Positions 52,230-62,122 of a DNA stretch of 64,000 nt are shown piece by piece. Position 1 is the first letter of the stretch; each line of letters opens with the position of its first letter. The stretch spans positions 372,001 through 436,000 of the forward strand of contig NZ_LT593974.1 in NCBI RefSeq assembly GCF_900086985.1. Direction: 5' to 3'. Source of the stretch: Halomonas sp. HL-93. GTDB taxonomy: Bacteria > Pseudomonadota > Gammaproteobacteria > Pseudomonadales > Halomonadaceae. A program made the position numbers and the translations under genes. The notes beneath the pieces were generated by a model. That model worked only from the letters and a program-made list of their open reading frames with translations. It ran no database searches and was not told the DNA's origin.

Positions 52230-55076
52230 ATGAACATGACCATGAGCGAACAAAACTCGGACACAAGCTTCACGCTGACGCTGGACGGCATTGACGTCAG
52301 CGCTTACCCCGGTGAAAGCCTCTGGCAGGTGGCCAAGCGCGCCGGTGAAACCATTCCCCATCTTTGTTTCAAGGACGCCAGCGGCTACCGCGCCGACGGC
52401 AACTGCCGGGCCTGCATGGTGGAAATCGAGGGTGAGCGGGCGTTGGCCGCCAGCTGCCTACGCCAGGCGGCGCCCGGGATGGTGGTCAATAGCGCGGGCT
52501 CTGAACGCGCAAACGCGGCCCGCAAGACGGTCATGGAGATGCTGCTAGTCGACCAGCCAGAGCGGGAAGCGAGCCCCGACAGCTCAAGCCACTTTTGGGC
52601 CATGGCTGACCAGTTGGCTATTGATGCCACAGAGGTGCGCCGCAAGCTGCCCCGGCGCGATGAGCGCGAGGCGCCCACCGTACACCATGTGGCCTCCCGG
52701 GCGGATAGCCTGGAACATGACAGCAGCCACTCTGCCATGCGCGTCAACCTTGATGCCTGTATCGAGTGCAACCTGTGCGTGCGCGCCTGCCGTGATGTGC
52801 AGGTCAACGACGTCATCGGCCTGGCGCACCGCGGCGCGGCCTCGAAGATCGTCTTCGACTTCGACGACCCCATGGGGGATAGCACCTGCGTGGCCTGCGG
52901 GGAGTGTGTCCAGGCCTGTCCCACCGGCGCCCTGATGCCCGCGACCCTGGTCGATCAACATGGCCACGGCGACTCCGCAGCGGCCGATCGCCAGGTCGAC
53001 TCGGTATGCCCGTACTGCGGGGTGGGCTGCCAACTGACCTACCATATCAAGGACGACGAGATCCTGTATGTGGAGGGCCGCGAAGGCCCCTCCAACCAGA
53101 ACCGGCTATGCGTCAAAGGGCGCTTCGGCTACGACTATCCGCGCCATCCCTCCAGGCTGATCACGCCGCTGATTCGTCGCGAAGGCGTGGCCAAGGGCAT
53201 CGATCCGGATTTCGATCCCGCCAAGCCCCTGACCCATTTTCGCGAGGCGAGCTGGGACGAAGCCCTGGAGGTTGCCGCCGGCGGGCTGGTGGACCTGAAA
53301 GCGGCCCATGGCCCCGACGCCCTGGCCGGGTTCGGCAGCGCCAAGTGCTCCAACGAAGAGGCGTGGCTATTCCAGAAGCTGGTGCGTACCGGCTTCGGCT
53401 CCAACCATGTGGATCACTGCACGCGGTTGTGCCACGCAAGCTCGGTGGCGGCGTTGATGGAGTGCATTGGCTCCGGTGCCGTGACCGCCTCCTTCATGCA
53501 GGCCGAGCAGGCAGACGTGGTGATCCTGACCGGCTGTAACCCGGCGGTGAACCATCCCGTGGCGGCCACCTTCTTCAAGCAGGCCGCCAAGCGCGGTACC
53601 AAGATCGTGATCCTCGACCCCCGCGGCCAGGCGCTGGATGCCTACGCTCACCTGAGCGTGCGCTTCTCGCCGGGCGCCGACGTGGCGCTGTTCAACGCCA
53701 TGCTCAACGTGATCATCAGTGAAGAACTTTATGACACGGCCTATATTGCCGAGCACACCGAAGGCTTCGAGGCCCTTAAAGTGCATACGGTAGATATGAC
53801 GCCCGAAGCGATGAGCAGCCTATGCGGCGTTGCGCCTGAAACCATTCGTCAAGTGGCGCGGCTCTATGCCAACGCCGAGCGGGCGATGATCTTCTGGGGC
53901 ATGGGTATTTCCCAGCATACTCACGGCACCGACAACGCGCGTGGCCTGATCTCGCTGGCGCTGGCCTGCGGCCAAACCGGGCGCCCCGGCACCGGCTTGC
54001 ACCCTTTGCGAGGGCAGAACAACGTTCAGGGGGCGTCCGATGCGGGCATGATCCCCATGGTGATGCCCGACTACCAGCCGGTCAGCGATGATCAGGTACG
54101 CGCGGCGTTTGAAGAGCTGTGGAACTCCAAGCTGGATCCCAAGCCGGGCCTCACCGTGGTGGAAATCATGGATGCCATCGCCGCCGGCACCATCCGCGGC
54201 ATGCTCATTCAGGGCGAGAACCCGGCCATGTCCGACCCGGACCTGGACCACGCCAGGGCAGCCTTGGCCAAGCTGGAGCATCTGGTGGTTCAGGACCTCT
54301 TCGTCACCGAGACCGCCCAGTTCGCCGACGTCATCCTGCCGGCCTCCGCCTGGCCGGAGAAGAACGGTACCGTGACCAACACCAATCGCCAGGTGCAGAT
54401 GGGCCGTGCGGCCGTGCCGCTACCCGGCCAGGCCAAGCCGGATTGGTGGATTACCCAGGAAATGGCCAAACGTTTCGGCCTGGACTGGAACTACCAGCAC
54501 CCGCGGGATGTCTTCACCGAGATGAAGCAAGGCATGGCCTCTCTCGACCATATTTCCTGGGAGCGTTTGGAGCGCGAGCAGTCGGTCACCTATCCCTGCC
54601 CAGCGGAAGACGCGCCGGGGCACGACGTGGTCTTCAGCGATGCGTTTCCCACCGCCAGCGGCCGGGCGAAATTTGCGCCCACGCGCCCGTTACCGCCGGA
54701 TGAGCCGGTGGACAACGACTACCCGACGGTACTGACCACTGGTCGCCAACTGGAGCACTGGCATACCGGTTCCATGACCCGCCGCGCCAAGGTGCTCGAC
54801 GACCTGGAGCCGGAAGCCGTAGCGAGCCTGGCGCCCGCTGAGTTTATCCGGCTGGGAATGGCGCCGGGCGATGATCTGACGATCGCCACCCGGCGAGGCT
54901 CCATCACCCTCAAGGCGAGAACCGACCCGGGCATGCCCGAGGGCATGGTCTTCGTGCCCTTCTGTTACGGCGAAGCGGCAGCGAATCTACTCACCAATCC
55001 GGCGCTGGACCCGTTTGGGAAGATTCCCGAGTTCAAGTACGCCGCCTGCCGGTTGAGCCGCGCCGACGTGGCCTGA
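52230..55076 (+). CDS. NAD-linked formate dehydrogenase, molybdenum alpha subunit
   Basis: The 948-aa protein oxidises formate to CO2 at a bis-MGD molybdenum site. In order it has: a 2Fe-2S ferredoxin domain (HLCFKDASGYRADGNCRACM); two 4Fe-4S motifs (CIECNLCVRACRDVQ and CVACGECVQACP); the CPYCGVGCQLTYHI cluster; the molybdopterin domain with DHCTRLCHASSVAAL, where Cys (not selenocysteine) is the metal ligand; and the C-terminal molydopterin-binding TGRQLEHWHTGSMTRR block. Start options are 52230, 52236 and 52242 after AAGGGG-T-AGGGGG; 52230 is used. No fdsD or fdhD chaperone gene follows; a terminator closes the operon. Confidence 0.9.
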   Translation: MNMTMSEQNSDTSFTLTLDGIDVSAYPGESLWQVAKRAGETIPHLCFKDASGYRADGNCRACMVEIEGERALAASCLRQAAPGMVVNSAGSERANAARKTVMEMLLVDQPEREASPDSSSHFWAMADQLAIDATEVRRKLPRRDEREAPTVHHVASRADSLEHDSSHSAMRVNLDACIECNLCVRACRDVQVNDVIGLAHRGAASKIVFDFDDPMGDSTCVACGECVQACPTGALMPATLVDQHGHGDSAAADRQVDSVCPYCGVGCQLTYHIKDDEILYVEGREGPSNQNRLCVKGRFGYDYPRHPSRLITPLIRREGVAKGIDPDFDPAKPLTHFREASWDEALEVAAGGLVDLKAAHGPDALAGFGSAKCSNEEAWLFQKLVRTGFGSNHVDHCTRLCHASSVAALMECIGSGAVTASFMQAEQADVVILTGCNPAVNHPVAATFFKQAAKRGTKIVILDPRGQALDAYAHLSVRFSPGADVALFNAMLNVIISEELYDTAYIAEHTEGFEALKVHTVDMTPEAMSSLCGVAPETIRQVARLYANAERAMIFWGMGISQHTHGTDNARGLISLALACGQTGRPGTGLHPLRGQNNVQGASDAGMIPMVMPDYQPVSDDQVRAAFEELWNSKLDPKPGLTVVEIMDAIAAGTIRGMLIQGENPAMSDPDLDHARAALAKLEHLVVQDLFVTETAQFADVILPASAWPEKNGTVTNTNRQVQMGRAAVPLPGQAKPDWWITQEMAKRFGLDWNYQHPRDVFTEMKQGMASLDHISWERLEREQSVTYPCPAEDAPGHDVVFSDAFPTASGRAKFAPTRPLPPDEPVDNDYPTVLTTGRQLEHWHTGSMTRRAKVLDDLEPEAVASLAPAEFIRLGMAPGDDLTIATRRGSITLKARTDPGMPEGMVFVPFCYGEAAANLLTNPALDPFGKIPEFKYAACRLSRADVA

Positions 55077-55096
55077 CTGATCACCATTCCCCTGCC

Positions 55097-55127
55097 CGCC
55101 CATGGAGGTTGCCTCCATGGGCGTTTT
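55097..55127 (+). terminator. Rho-independent terminator of the formate dehydrogenase operon
   Basis: CGCCCATGGAGG-TTG-CCTCCATGGGCG is a perfect 12-bp stem followed by TTTTCGTTT, 20 bp after the stop. Confidence 0.92.
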
Positions 55128-55361
55128 CGTTTCCAGGCATGCAGAAAACACTTCCTTAGTTGACTTTGCTGCGCGTGTGACAGGTTGATATTCAACGCTA
55201 ATTGTCCCCTCGAAAATTGTAATGCGATGTAAGCTCGCCTTATTGTCGTTATCAAGCATTAGCAAAAAAATATAAATCAATCGCGTTCCAGGGGAGGCGT
55301 GAGGTGGGTGTTGAAACGTGCACCGACCTTAGCGCAACGGGACCTTTATCGGGGGATGTGC

Positions 55362-56501
55362 ATGAACGAGACCCTTGCAGACGCTGGGGAGGCGAGGGCG
55401 GCGACGAGCGAGGCGCCGTCGAGTTTTGCCCGCTTCGTCAATGTCCAAAAGAGCTATGACGGTGTCGAACTGGTCGTCAAGGACTTCAACCTTGATATCC
55501 GCAAGGGTGAATTCGTCACCCTGCTGGGGCCTTCGGGCTCTGGAAAGACCACTTGCCTGATGATGATGGCAGGCTTCGAAACCCCCACCCACGGTGAGAT
55601 TCTGCTGAAAGACGAGCCGATCAGCGGCTTGCCGCCGCACAAGCGCGGCATCGGCATGGTCTTCCAGAACTATGCGCTGTTCCCGCACATGACGGTGGCT
55701 GAGAACCTCGCCTTCCCGCTCGAAGTACGTCACCTCAACAAAGCACAGATCAAGGAAAAAGTCGCCAAGGCACTGGCCATGGTGCGCCTTGAAGAGTTTG
55801 GCGACCGCCGCCCGGCACAGCTCTCCGGCGGCCAGCAGCAGCGCGTGGCCTTGGCCCGGGCGCTGGTCTTCGAGCCTGAACTGGTGCTGATGGACGAGCC
55901 CTTGGGTGCGCTGGACAAGAATCTGCGTGAAGAGATGCAGTACGAGATCAAGCGCATTCACGCCCGCCTCGGGGTGACCATGATCTATGTCACCCACGAC
56001 CAGACCGAAGCACTGACCATGTCCGACCGCATTGCGGTCTTCAACGACGGTGTCGTGCAGCAGCTGGCCTCGCCGGATGAGCTCTACGAGCGGCCAGAGA
56101 ACGCTTTCGTTGCCTATTTCATTGGCGAAAACAACCGCCTGCAGGGTGAGGTCAGTGAGCGCCTTGGTGATAACTGCAAGGTGCGCCTTGATAGCGGCGA
56201 CACGGTGGTTGCCAAAGCAGTGGCGGTAAGCGGCGCGGGCACACGCACGACGCTGTCGCTTCGCCCCGAGCGGGTCAGCATCCTGCGCGGGGATGCGGCG
56301 GAACAGTTCGAGAATCAATTTACCGCCACCGTGCAGGAAGTGATCTACCTTGGCGACCATTTGCGCACGCGGGTGTCGGTGTGCGGTAACGATGACTTTA
56401 TTTTGAAAACACCCAACGCCCAGGGGGGCGGGGTTATGCGCCCCGGCCAGCAGATTCAGGTCGGCTGGTCGAGCGCCGATTGCCGAGCGCTGGATGCATG
56501 A
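55362..56501 (+). CDS. PotA-type ABC transporter ATP-binding protein
   Basis: The 379-aa ATPase has Walker A GPSGSGKT (56-63), signature LSGGQQQRVALARAL, Walker B LVLMDEPLGAL and the switch His in IYVTHDQTEA, then a TOBE domain after about 290. PotA/CysA-like importers of polyamines, iron or organic amines share this layout. ATG 55362 has GGGGG six bases upstream; 55356 is too close. The gene starts a four-gene operon with a binding protein and two permeases. The 234-bp leader from 55128 is AT-rich and is the promoter region. The substrate could be a polyamine or a betaine-related amine; the locus favours the latter. Confidence 0.88.
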   Translation: MNETLADAGEARAATSEAPSSFARFVNVQKSYDGVELVVKDFNLDIRKGEFVTLLGPSGSGKTTCLMMMAGFETPTHGEILLKDEPISGLPPHKRGIGMVFQNYALFPHMTVAENLAFPLEVRHLNKAQIKEKVAKALAMVRLEEFGDRRPAQLSGGQQQRVALARALVFEPELVLMDEPLGALDKNLREEMQYEIKRIHARLGVTMIYVTHDQTEALTMSDRIAVFNDGVVQQLASPDELYERPENAFVAYFIGENNRLQGEVSERLGDNCKVRLDSGDTVVAKAVAVSGAGTRTTLSLRPERVSILRGDAAEQFENQFTATVQEVIYLGDHLRTRVSVCGNDDFILKTPNAQGGGVMRPGQQIQVGWSSADCRALDA

Positions 56502-56580
56502 GCAGGACGGCAGTCAAGTGCGCCGTTTCTCGGCATCCCACGGTGTCGGCGGCGATGGCAACAATAAACGGAGAATAACC

Positions 56581-57690
56581 ATGAAAATCAGCATCAATAA
56601 TCGCATTGTCAAGACGGGTGTCGCTGCCCTGGGGGTCTCGGCACTGGCCGTGGCGGTCAGCGCCCATGCCGAGCAGACGTTGAACATTGTGTCCTGGGGC
56701 GGTGCTTACAGCATGAGCCAGCACGAGGCTTACGATAAGCCGTGGATGGAAAAGACCGGCGACGAGATCGTCAATATTGACCGCAGCGGGAATGCCCTGG
56801 CCGGATTACGCTCCCAAAGTCAGGCTGGCAACGTCACCTGGGATCTGGTCGACATGCTCCCGGCCGATGCCATGATTGCCTGTGATGAAGGCCTGATCGA
56901 GCCGCTTGACCATGACGAACTGCTGGCCGACGCCCCGGATGGTACGCCGCCCAGTGAGGACTTCGTCGACGGTGCCCTGGGCGACTGTTTCGTGGCATCC
57001 ATCGTCTATTCGAATATCGTCGCCTTCAACAGCGAGATGTTTCCCGAAGACGACCAGCCCAGCACCATCGAGGATGTCTTCGACCTGGAAAACTACCCGG
57101 GCAAGCGGGCCCTGCTGCGCAAGCCGATCAACAACATGGAATGGGCCTTGATCGCTGATGGCGTCGAGCGTGATGAGGTTTACGCCATGCTTGAGACTGA
57201 AGAAGGCGTTGAACGTGCTCTTGCCAAGCTCGATACCATCAAGGACGAGATCATCTGGTGGGAAGAGGGCGCCCAGCCACCGCAGCTGCTGGCCGACCAA
57301 GAGGTGGCCTTCGCCTCTGCGTATAATGGCCGGATCTTTAATGCCATGGTTACTGAAGACCAACCCTTCGAGATCATCTGGGATGCCCAGGTATTCGAGC
57401 TGGATGGCTGGGTCGTACCTACCGGAAAGCTCGACAAGGTGAAGGATTATCTCCATTTCGCCACCGATACCCAGCGTCTCGCTGACCAGGCCAAGTACAT
57501 TTCCTACGGCCCGGCGCGCAAATCTTCCGCGGAATTTGTCTCCACTCATGCCGAGACCGGCATCGAGATGGAAGAGCATATGCCCACCTATGATCCGAAC
57601 TTTGAGACGGCGATACAGAAAGATGACCTGTTCTGGGCGGACTTCAACGACGAGCTGACCCAGCGCTTTGACGCCTGGCTGTCCCAATAA
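56581..57690 (+). CDS. PotD-type periplasmic substrate-binding protein
   Basis: The 369-aa protein has a Sec signal peptide, with cleavage expected after SAHA at residue 30, then LNIVSWGGAYSMSQHEAYDKPW, the start of a spermidine/putrescine-type (SBP_bac_8-like) binding lobe. It delivers its ligand to the two permeases downstream. The ATG at 56581 follows GGAG; an upstream start at 56494 overlaps the ATPase gene and lacks the signal sequence. Whether the ligand pocket has the acidic residues that bind polyamines, or an aromatic box for quaternary amines, cannot be decided by eye. A perfect hairpin follows its stop. Confidence 0.87.
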   Translation: MKISINNRIVKTGVAALGVSALAVAVSAHAEQTLNIVSWGGAYSMSQHEAYDKPWMEKTGDEIVNIDRSGNALAGLRSQSQAGNVTWDLVDMLPADAMIACDEGLIEPLDHDELLADAPDGTPPSEDFVDGALGDCFVASIVYSNIVAFNSEMFPEDDQPSTIEDVFDLENYPGKRALLRKPINNMEWALIADGVERDEVYAMLETEEGVERALAKLDTIKDEIIWWEEGAQPPQLLADQEVAFASAYNGRIFNAMVTEDQPFEIIWDAQVFELDGWVVPTGKLDKVKDYLHFATDTQRLADQAKYISYGPARKSSAEFVSTHAETGIEMEEHMPTYDPNFETAIQKDDLFWADFNDELTQRFDAWLSQ

Positions 57691-57695
57691 GGGTC

Positions 57696-57727
57696 TGCCG
57701 CCGCCCGGTGACCATCGGGCGGCGGCA
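57696..57727 (+). promoter_or_regulatory. Intercistronic hairpin after the binding-protein gene
   Basis: TGCCGCCGCCCG (57696-57707) pairs perfectly with CGGGCGGCGGCA (57716-57727). There is no T-run. Such hairpins often protect the binding-protein part of the message so that it outlasts the permease part. Confidence 0.65.
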
Positions 57728-57780
57728 TGTTGATCACCGATCTTGCTGATCGCTTCTTTCGCCTGATGGGAGAGACCTAA

Positions 57781-59034
57781 GTGTCCGAGTCTCCGGAAGC
57801 CCCTTTGAGAACGGCGGATGGTGTGCCGCTCAAGGTCAGTCTGCGTCGTACTGTGCGACGCTCGAAAATCAAGGCGCTGCTACTGGTCGCGCCGCTGCTG
57901 GCGTTCCTGATCATTGCCTTCGTGATGCCCATTCTTGAGATGCTGTGGCGCAGCGTCGACAATCCTGAGGTTTCTACCTACTTGCCGCGTACTGCCGCCG
58001 CCCTGGAGCGCTGGGACGGCACTGACCTGCCCGACGAGGAGGCCTTCGCCGCGCTTGCCGAGGACCTGCGCGTGGGCCAGGCCGAGCGCAGCATGGGAAC
58101 CTTGTCCAGTCGGTTGAACTACGAGAAGTCGGGCATGCGCTCGGCGATAAGCCGCACTGCGCGTGGTGCCGCTAACCTCGAGCCGCCGTTCCGTGAGTCT
58201 CTGGTTGACGCCCATCGTGCTTGGGGAGAGACCGACACATGGCGGTTGATCAAGCGTGAGTCACGGCCTTTCACGCCGTCTTACTATCTGGCGGCGGTAG
58301 ACCGCCAGATGAGCCCGGACGGCGAGATCGTCAAGGTGCCGGAGCACATGCGGGTCCATGCCACTCTGTTCTGGCGAACGCTGTGGATGAGTGCCGTCAT
58401 CACCGGCCTGACGCTGCTGCTCGGTTATCCGGTGGCCTTCCTGCTGGCGAGTCTTCCGGCGCGTCGCTCCAACCTGCTGATGATCCTGGTATTGCTGCCG
58501 TTCTGGACCTCGCTGCTGGTGCGCACCACCACCTGGATCGCCATCCTGCAATCCCAGGGCGTGCTCAACGACGTGATGGTGTCGCTAGGTGTGGTGGCAG
58601 ACGAGGCGCGTTGGCAGATGATTCACAACAAGATGGGCACCATCATCGCCATGACGCACATCCTGCTGCCGTTCATGATCCTGCCGCTCTACTCGGTAAT
58701 GAAGACCATCCCGCCAAGCTACATGCGGGCGGCGCGTTCGCTCGGGGGCAAGCCGTTTCTCAGTTTCCGCCGCGTCTACTTCCCGCTGACGATTCCGGGC
58801 ATCGCCGCTGGCGGTATTCTGGTGTTCATTCTGTCGATCGGCTATTACATCACGCCGGCGCTGGTGGGCGGGCAGTCAGGGCGCTTTATCACCAACTATA
58901 TCGCCTATCACATGCAGACATCGCTCAACTGGGGGCTGGCGGCCGCCATTGCCTCGATCCTGCTGTTCGTGGTGATTATCTGCTATCTGGTATTCAATCG
59001 CCTGATCGGCGTCGACAAGGTCAAGCTGGGGTAA
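57781..59034 (+). CDS. ABC transporter permease (PotB-like) with periplasmic insertion
   Basis: The 417-aa membrane protein has a first helix at about 32-56 and then roughly 150 hydrophilic residues (about 57-205) before the five-helix permease core; the EAA-type loop is SYMRAARSLGGKPFLSFRRVYFPLTIPG. The long segment would be periplasmic. It starts at GTG 57781 with GGGAGAG ten bases upstream. The next permease follows after three bases. This is longer than E. coli PotB (275 aa). The insertion may help dock the binding protein. Confidence 0.84.
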   Translation: MSESPEAPLRTADGVPLKVSLRRTVRRSKIKALLLVAPLLAFLIIAFVMPILEMLWRSVDNPEVSTYLPRTAAALERWDGTDLPDEEAFAALAEDLRVGQAERSMGTLSSRLNYEKSGMRSAISRTARGAANLEPPFRESLVDAHRAWGETDTWRLIKRESRPFTPSYYLAAVDRQMSPDGEIVKVPEHMRVHATLFWRTLWMSAVITGLTLLLGYPVAFLLASLPARRSNLLMILVLLPFWTSLLVRTTTWIAILQSQGVLNDVMVSLGVVADEARWQMIHNKMGTIIAMTHILLPFMILPLYSVMKTIPPSYMRAARSLGGKPFLSFRRVYFPLTIPGIAAGGILVFILSIGYYITPALVGGQSGRFITNYIAYHMQTSLNWGLAAAIASILLFVVIICYLVFNRLIGVDKVKLG

Positions 59035-59037
59035 ACG

Positions 59038-59889
59038 ATGGCCATTCCTTCTTATGCCACTCGTGGCGAGCGTATCTGGCACTACTTATTCCTGGGCATC
59101 TGCGGGCTGGTCTTTCTGTTCCTGATTGGGCCGCTGCTGGTGATTATCCCGCTGTCGTTCAATTCGCAGCCCTACTTTACCTTCAGCAAGGAAATGCTGA
59201 CCTTCGACCCGGCCGGTTATTCGCTGCGCTGGTATCAGGACTTCTTTACGTCGAGCGCATGGCTCAATGCCATCAAGAACAGCTTCATTATCGGCATCGC
59301 GTCGACGTTTCTGGCCACGGTGCTGGGGACGGTGGCGGCGCTGGGTTTGTCGAGTCGGTACATGCCGGCGCGTGGCGTCATCATGGCGCTGCTGATCTCG
59401 CCGATGATCGTGCCGCTGATTATCTCGGCGGCGGCGATGTTCTTCTTCTTTTCCAAGGTCAATCTCGCCCAGACCTACGTGGGGGTGATTCTGGCCCATA
59501 CGGCGCTGGGCATTCCCTTCGTGATCATCACCGTGACCGCCACGCTATCGAGCTTCGACACCACGCTGATCCGCGCCGCGCATAGCCTCGGCGCCAATCC
59601 CACGCGGACCTTCTTCAAGGTGGTGCTGCCGCTGGTCACGCCAGGGGTGGTGTCGGGGGCGCTGTTCGCCTTCATTACGTCCTTCGACGAGGTGGTGGTG
59701 GTGCTGTTCATTGCGGGGCCTGAGCAGCGCACCATGCCGATTCAGATGTGGTCCGGCATTCGCGAGCAGATCAGCCCGACGATCCTTGCCGTGGCCACCC
59801 TGCTGGTACTGCTATCGATGCTGCTGCTCACCACCCTTGAGCTGTTACGCCGTCGCAGCGAGCGGCTGCGTGGGGTCACACCCGAGTGA
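59038..59889 (+). CDS. ABC transporter permease (PotC-like)
   Basis: The 283-aa protein has six predicted membrane helices and the EAA-type loop TLIRAAHSLGANPTRTFFKVVLPLVTPG near 180-207. It pairs with the upstream permease as the channel of the importer. The ATG follows the previous stop by three bases, with GGGG just before it. It ends the operon, and the convergent DgcA-like gene stops 40 bp further on. Confidence 0.87.
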   Translation: MAIPSYATRGERIWHYLFLGICGLVFLFLIGPLLVIIPLSFNSQPYFTFSKEMLTFDPAGYSLRWYQDFFTSSAWLNAIKNSFIIGIASTFLATVLGTVAALGLSSRYMPARGVIMALLISPMIVPLIISAAAMFFFFSKVNLAQTYVGVILAHTALGIPFVIITVTATLSSFDTTLIRAAHSLGANPTRTFFKVVLPLVTPGVVSGALFAFITSFDEVVVVLFIAGPEQRTMPIQMWSGIREQISPTILAVATLLVLLSMLLLTTLELLRRRSERLRGVTPE

Positions 59890-59929
59890 GCCTAAACAGC
59901 ATGAAAGCCACGCTGGTTTGCTGCGGGAA

Positions 59930-61966
59930 CTAAATGTCCTTGACCAACCTGAGCGCGTCGTAGATGGCCGCGTGGGTGTTCCGGGACTCGACGGCATCGC
60001 CGATCCGGAACAGCTGGAAACGGCCATCCGGATTGTTGATGACGCGCTGGGGGTTGCCCACGATCAGGTCATCGTAGTTCACCTCGCCGCCGTTGCTGGC
60101 ATGCGGTTTGAGCTCGAAATAGATGTCGGCCATGGGCGTGATGCCGTAGTTGACCACCACCTGATCAATGCGCCGTTCGTGCTCGAGGTCCATGTAGTCG
60201 CTGGTGATCTTGGCCAGTAGCTCGCCACCATCGCGGGCCACGGACTTCAGCCGGTAAGTCGGCGTGAAGGTGACGTTGGGGCGCTGCAGGGAGCGCATGT
60301 AGGGCACCAGGTTCATGGCCATGATCTCTGCGGAGAAGGTGCGATCCGGCGTCATGATTTCGAGCTCGGCCCCCGCAGCGGCAATGATCTCCGCCGCCTG
60401 CAGGGCGGCGTGGTCGCCAGCATCGTCGAATAGCAGCACCCGCTTACCCGGTGGCACATGACCGGACAGGATATCCCAGGTGTTGACCACCAGCTCACTG
60501 CCGACCTCAGGCTGATCTTCCATGGGATAGCCGCCGGTGGCCACGATCACCACGTCCGGCTGCTCGGCGAGCACGTCCTCCACCTCGGCCCAGACGTTGT
60601 AGCGAATCTCGACGCCAAGCACTTCGCACTGCGCCAGGCGCCAATCGATAATGCCCAGCATCTCACGGCGCCGCGCGCTCTGGGCGGTGAGTCGCACCTG
60701 CCCACCGGCATCGCTGGCAGCTTCCAGCACCACCACCGAATGACCCCGCTCGCCGGCGACCCGGGCAGCTTCCAGCCCCGCCGGCCCGGCGCCAATGATC
60801 ACTACTCGCCGCTGCTGAGCTGCCCTAGGGATAGTGTGGGGCATGCTGGTTTCGCGCCCGGTGGCGGCGTTGTGGATGCAGTAGGCGGCGCCACCCTGAT
60901 AGATACGATCCAGACAGTAGTTGGCACCGACGCAGGGGCGGATCTCCTCTTCTCGGCCTTCGATGATCTTGCGCACGATGTGCGGGTCGGCCATATGAGC
61001 GCGGGTCATGCCGATCATGTCGACCTTGCCTGAGGCGATGGCATAACGGGCAGTGGCGACATCCTGGATCTTGGCGCCATGGAAGGTGGGAAAGTCGACC
61101 TCGCGACGTATTTCACCGGCGAAATCCAGGTGCGGGGCGCTGGGCATGCCCTGGATGGGAATCACGTCGGTGAGCCCCGCGTCTGTGTCGATGTGGCCGC
61201 GAACCACGTTGAGGAAGTCGACCAGGCCGCTGTCCTTCAGGCGCCGTGAGATATCCATCCCGTCGCCGGACGTCAGCCCGCCCGGCAGCATCTCATCGCC
61301 GGTGTAGCGCACGCCGACGATAAACGCTTCCCCCACCCGCTGGCGAATGGCGCGCAGCACCTCGAAAGTGAAACGCAATCGATTGTCGAGATCCCCGCCG
61401 TAAGGCCCCTCAAGGGTATTGGTCAGCGGCGACCAGAACTGATCCATCAGGTGGCCATAGGCCTGCAGCTCGATTCCATCGAGGCCGGCGGCGTGCATGC
61501 GCTCGGCGGCATCGGCGTAATCGCGGATCAGGCGCTCGATATCCCACTCCTCGACCTGCTTGGGAAAAGCGCGGTGGGACGCCTCGCGACGATGCGAAGA
61601 CGATACCGCTGGAAGCCAATCGCCCTTGTCCCAACGGGTGCGCCGGCCCAGGTGAGTCAGCTGGATCATTACCGCAGTGCCGTGTTCGTGGCAGGCGTCG
61701 GTCAGCTCGCGCATCCACGGCACCACTTCATCCTTATAGGCGAGGATGTTGTTGAACACCGGCGGGCTGTCCTTGGCCACCGCCGCGGACCCGGCGGTCA
61801 TGGTCAGGCCAAGGCCTGCCTTGGCGCGCTCGACGTGGTAGGCACGGTAGAGTGCCTTGGGCATCCCGTCCTCGGGGTAAGCGGGCTCATGGGCGGTCAT
61901 CATAAGCCTGTTTTTCAGGGTCAGGTGCTTTAGCTGAAAGGGCTGCAGTAGCGGATCGTTAAGCAT
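59930..61966 (-). CDS. DgcA-like FMN/FAD oxidoreductase, second copy
   Basis: The 678-aa protein has the same TMADH-type layout as DgcA: FMN barrel, an iron-sulfur segment, and a Rossmann domain (RVVIIGAGPAGLEAARVAGERG). It shares with it the altered cluster motif CVGANYC and the C-terminal SRNTHAAIYDALRLVKD. Otherwise the two differ at many positions, so this is an old paralogue. The start at 61966 aligns with the DgcA N-terminus (LLQPFQLKHLTLKNRL); longer starts add no homologous sequence. The nearby TetR gene and gbcA suggest a role with betaine or another N-methyl compound such as sarcosine, N-methylproline or dimethylglycine. Confidence 0.85.
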   Translation of the reverse strand: MLNDPLLQPFQLKHLTLKNRLMMTAHEPAYPEDGMPKALYRAYHVERAKAGLGLTMTAGSAAVAKDSPPVFNNILAYKDEVVPWMRELTDACHEHGTAVMIQLTHLGRRTRWDKGDWLPAVSSSHRREASHRAFPKQVEEWDIERLIRDYADAAERMHAAGLDGIELQAYGHLMDQFWSPLTNTLEGPYGGDLDNRLRFTFEVLRAIRQRVGEAFIVGVRYTGDEMLPGGLTSGDGMDISRRLKDSGLVDFLNVVRGHIDTDAGLTDVIPIQGMPSAPHLDFAGEIRREVDFPTFHGAKIQDVATARYAIASGKVDMIGMTRAHMADPHIVRKIIEGREEEIRPCVGANYCLDRIYQGGAAYCIHNAATGRETSMPHTIPRAAQQRRVVIIGAGPAGLEAARVAGERGHSVVVLEAASDAGGQVRLTAQSARRREMLGIIDWRLAQCEVLGVEIRYNVWAEVEDVLAEQPDVVIVATGGYPMEDQPEVGSELVVNTWDILSGHVPPGKRVLLFDDAGDHAALQAAEIIAAAGAELEIMTPDRTFSAEIMAMNLVPYMRSLQRPNVTFTPTYRLKSVARDGGELLAKITSDYMDLEHERRIDQVVVNYGITPMADIYFELKPHASNGGEVNYDDLIVGNPQRVINNPDGRFQLFRIGDAVESRNTHAAIYDALRLVKDI

Positions 61967-62032
61967 GGATAGGACGCCATTTTGTTGTGCATTGGATAAA
62001 TCTAGGTGTCTATGTTCATAGTTGTCAATATA

Positions 62033-62050
62033 ATGTTCATCGATGTACAT
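62033..62050. promoter_or_regulatory. Near-perfect palindrome before the second DgcA-like gene
   Basis: ATGTTCATCGATGTACAT is palindromic at all but one symmetric pair. On the minus strand a TTGACA (-35-like) sits about 5 bp downstream, so a regulator bound here would block the promoter. The CTATG-TT-CATAG inverted repeat at 62010-62021 lies next to it. Confidence 0.5.
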
Positions 62051-62122
62051 TTTGAGGCGATCACGTTCACCCGCCATCACCGCGGCCAGGTAGATGGCGT
62101 TAGCCGGTCGGGCTTACGGTGG

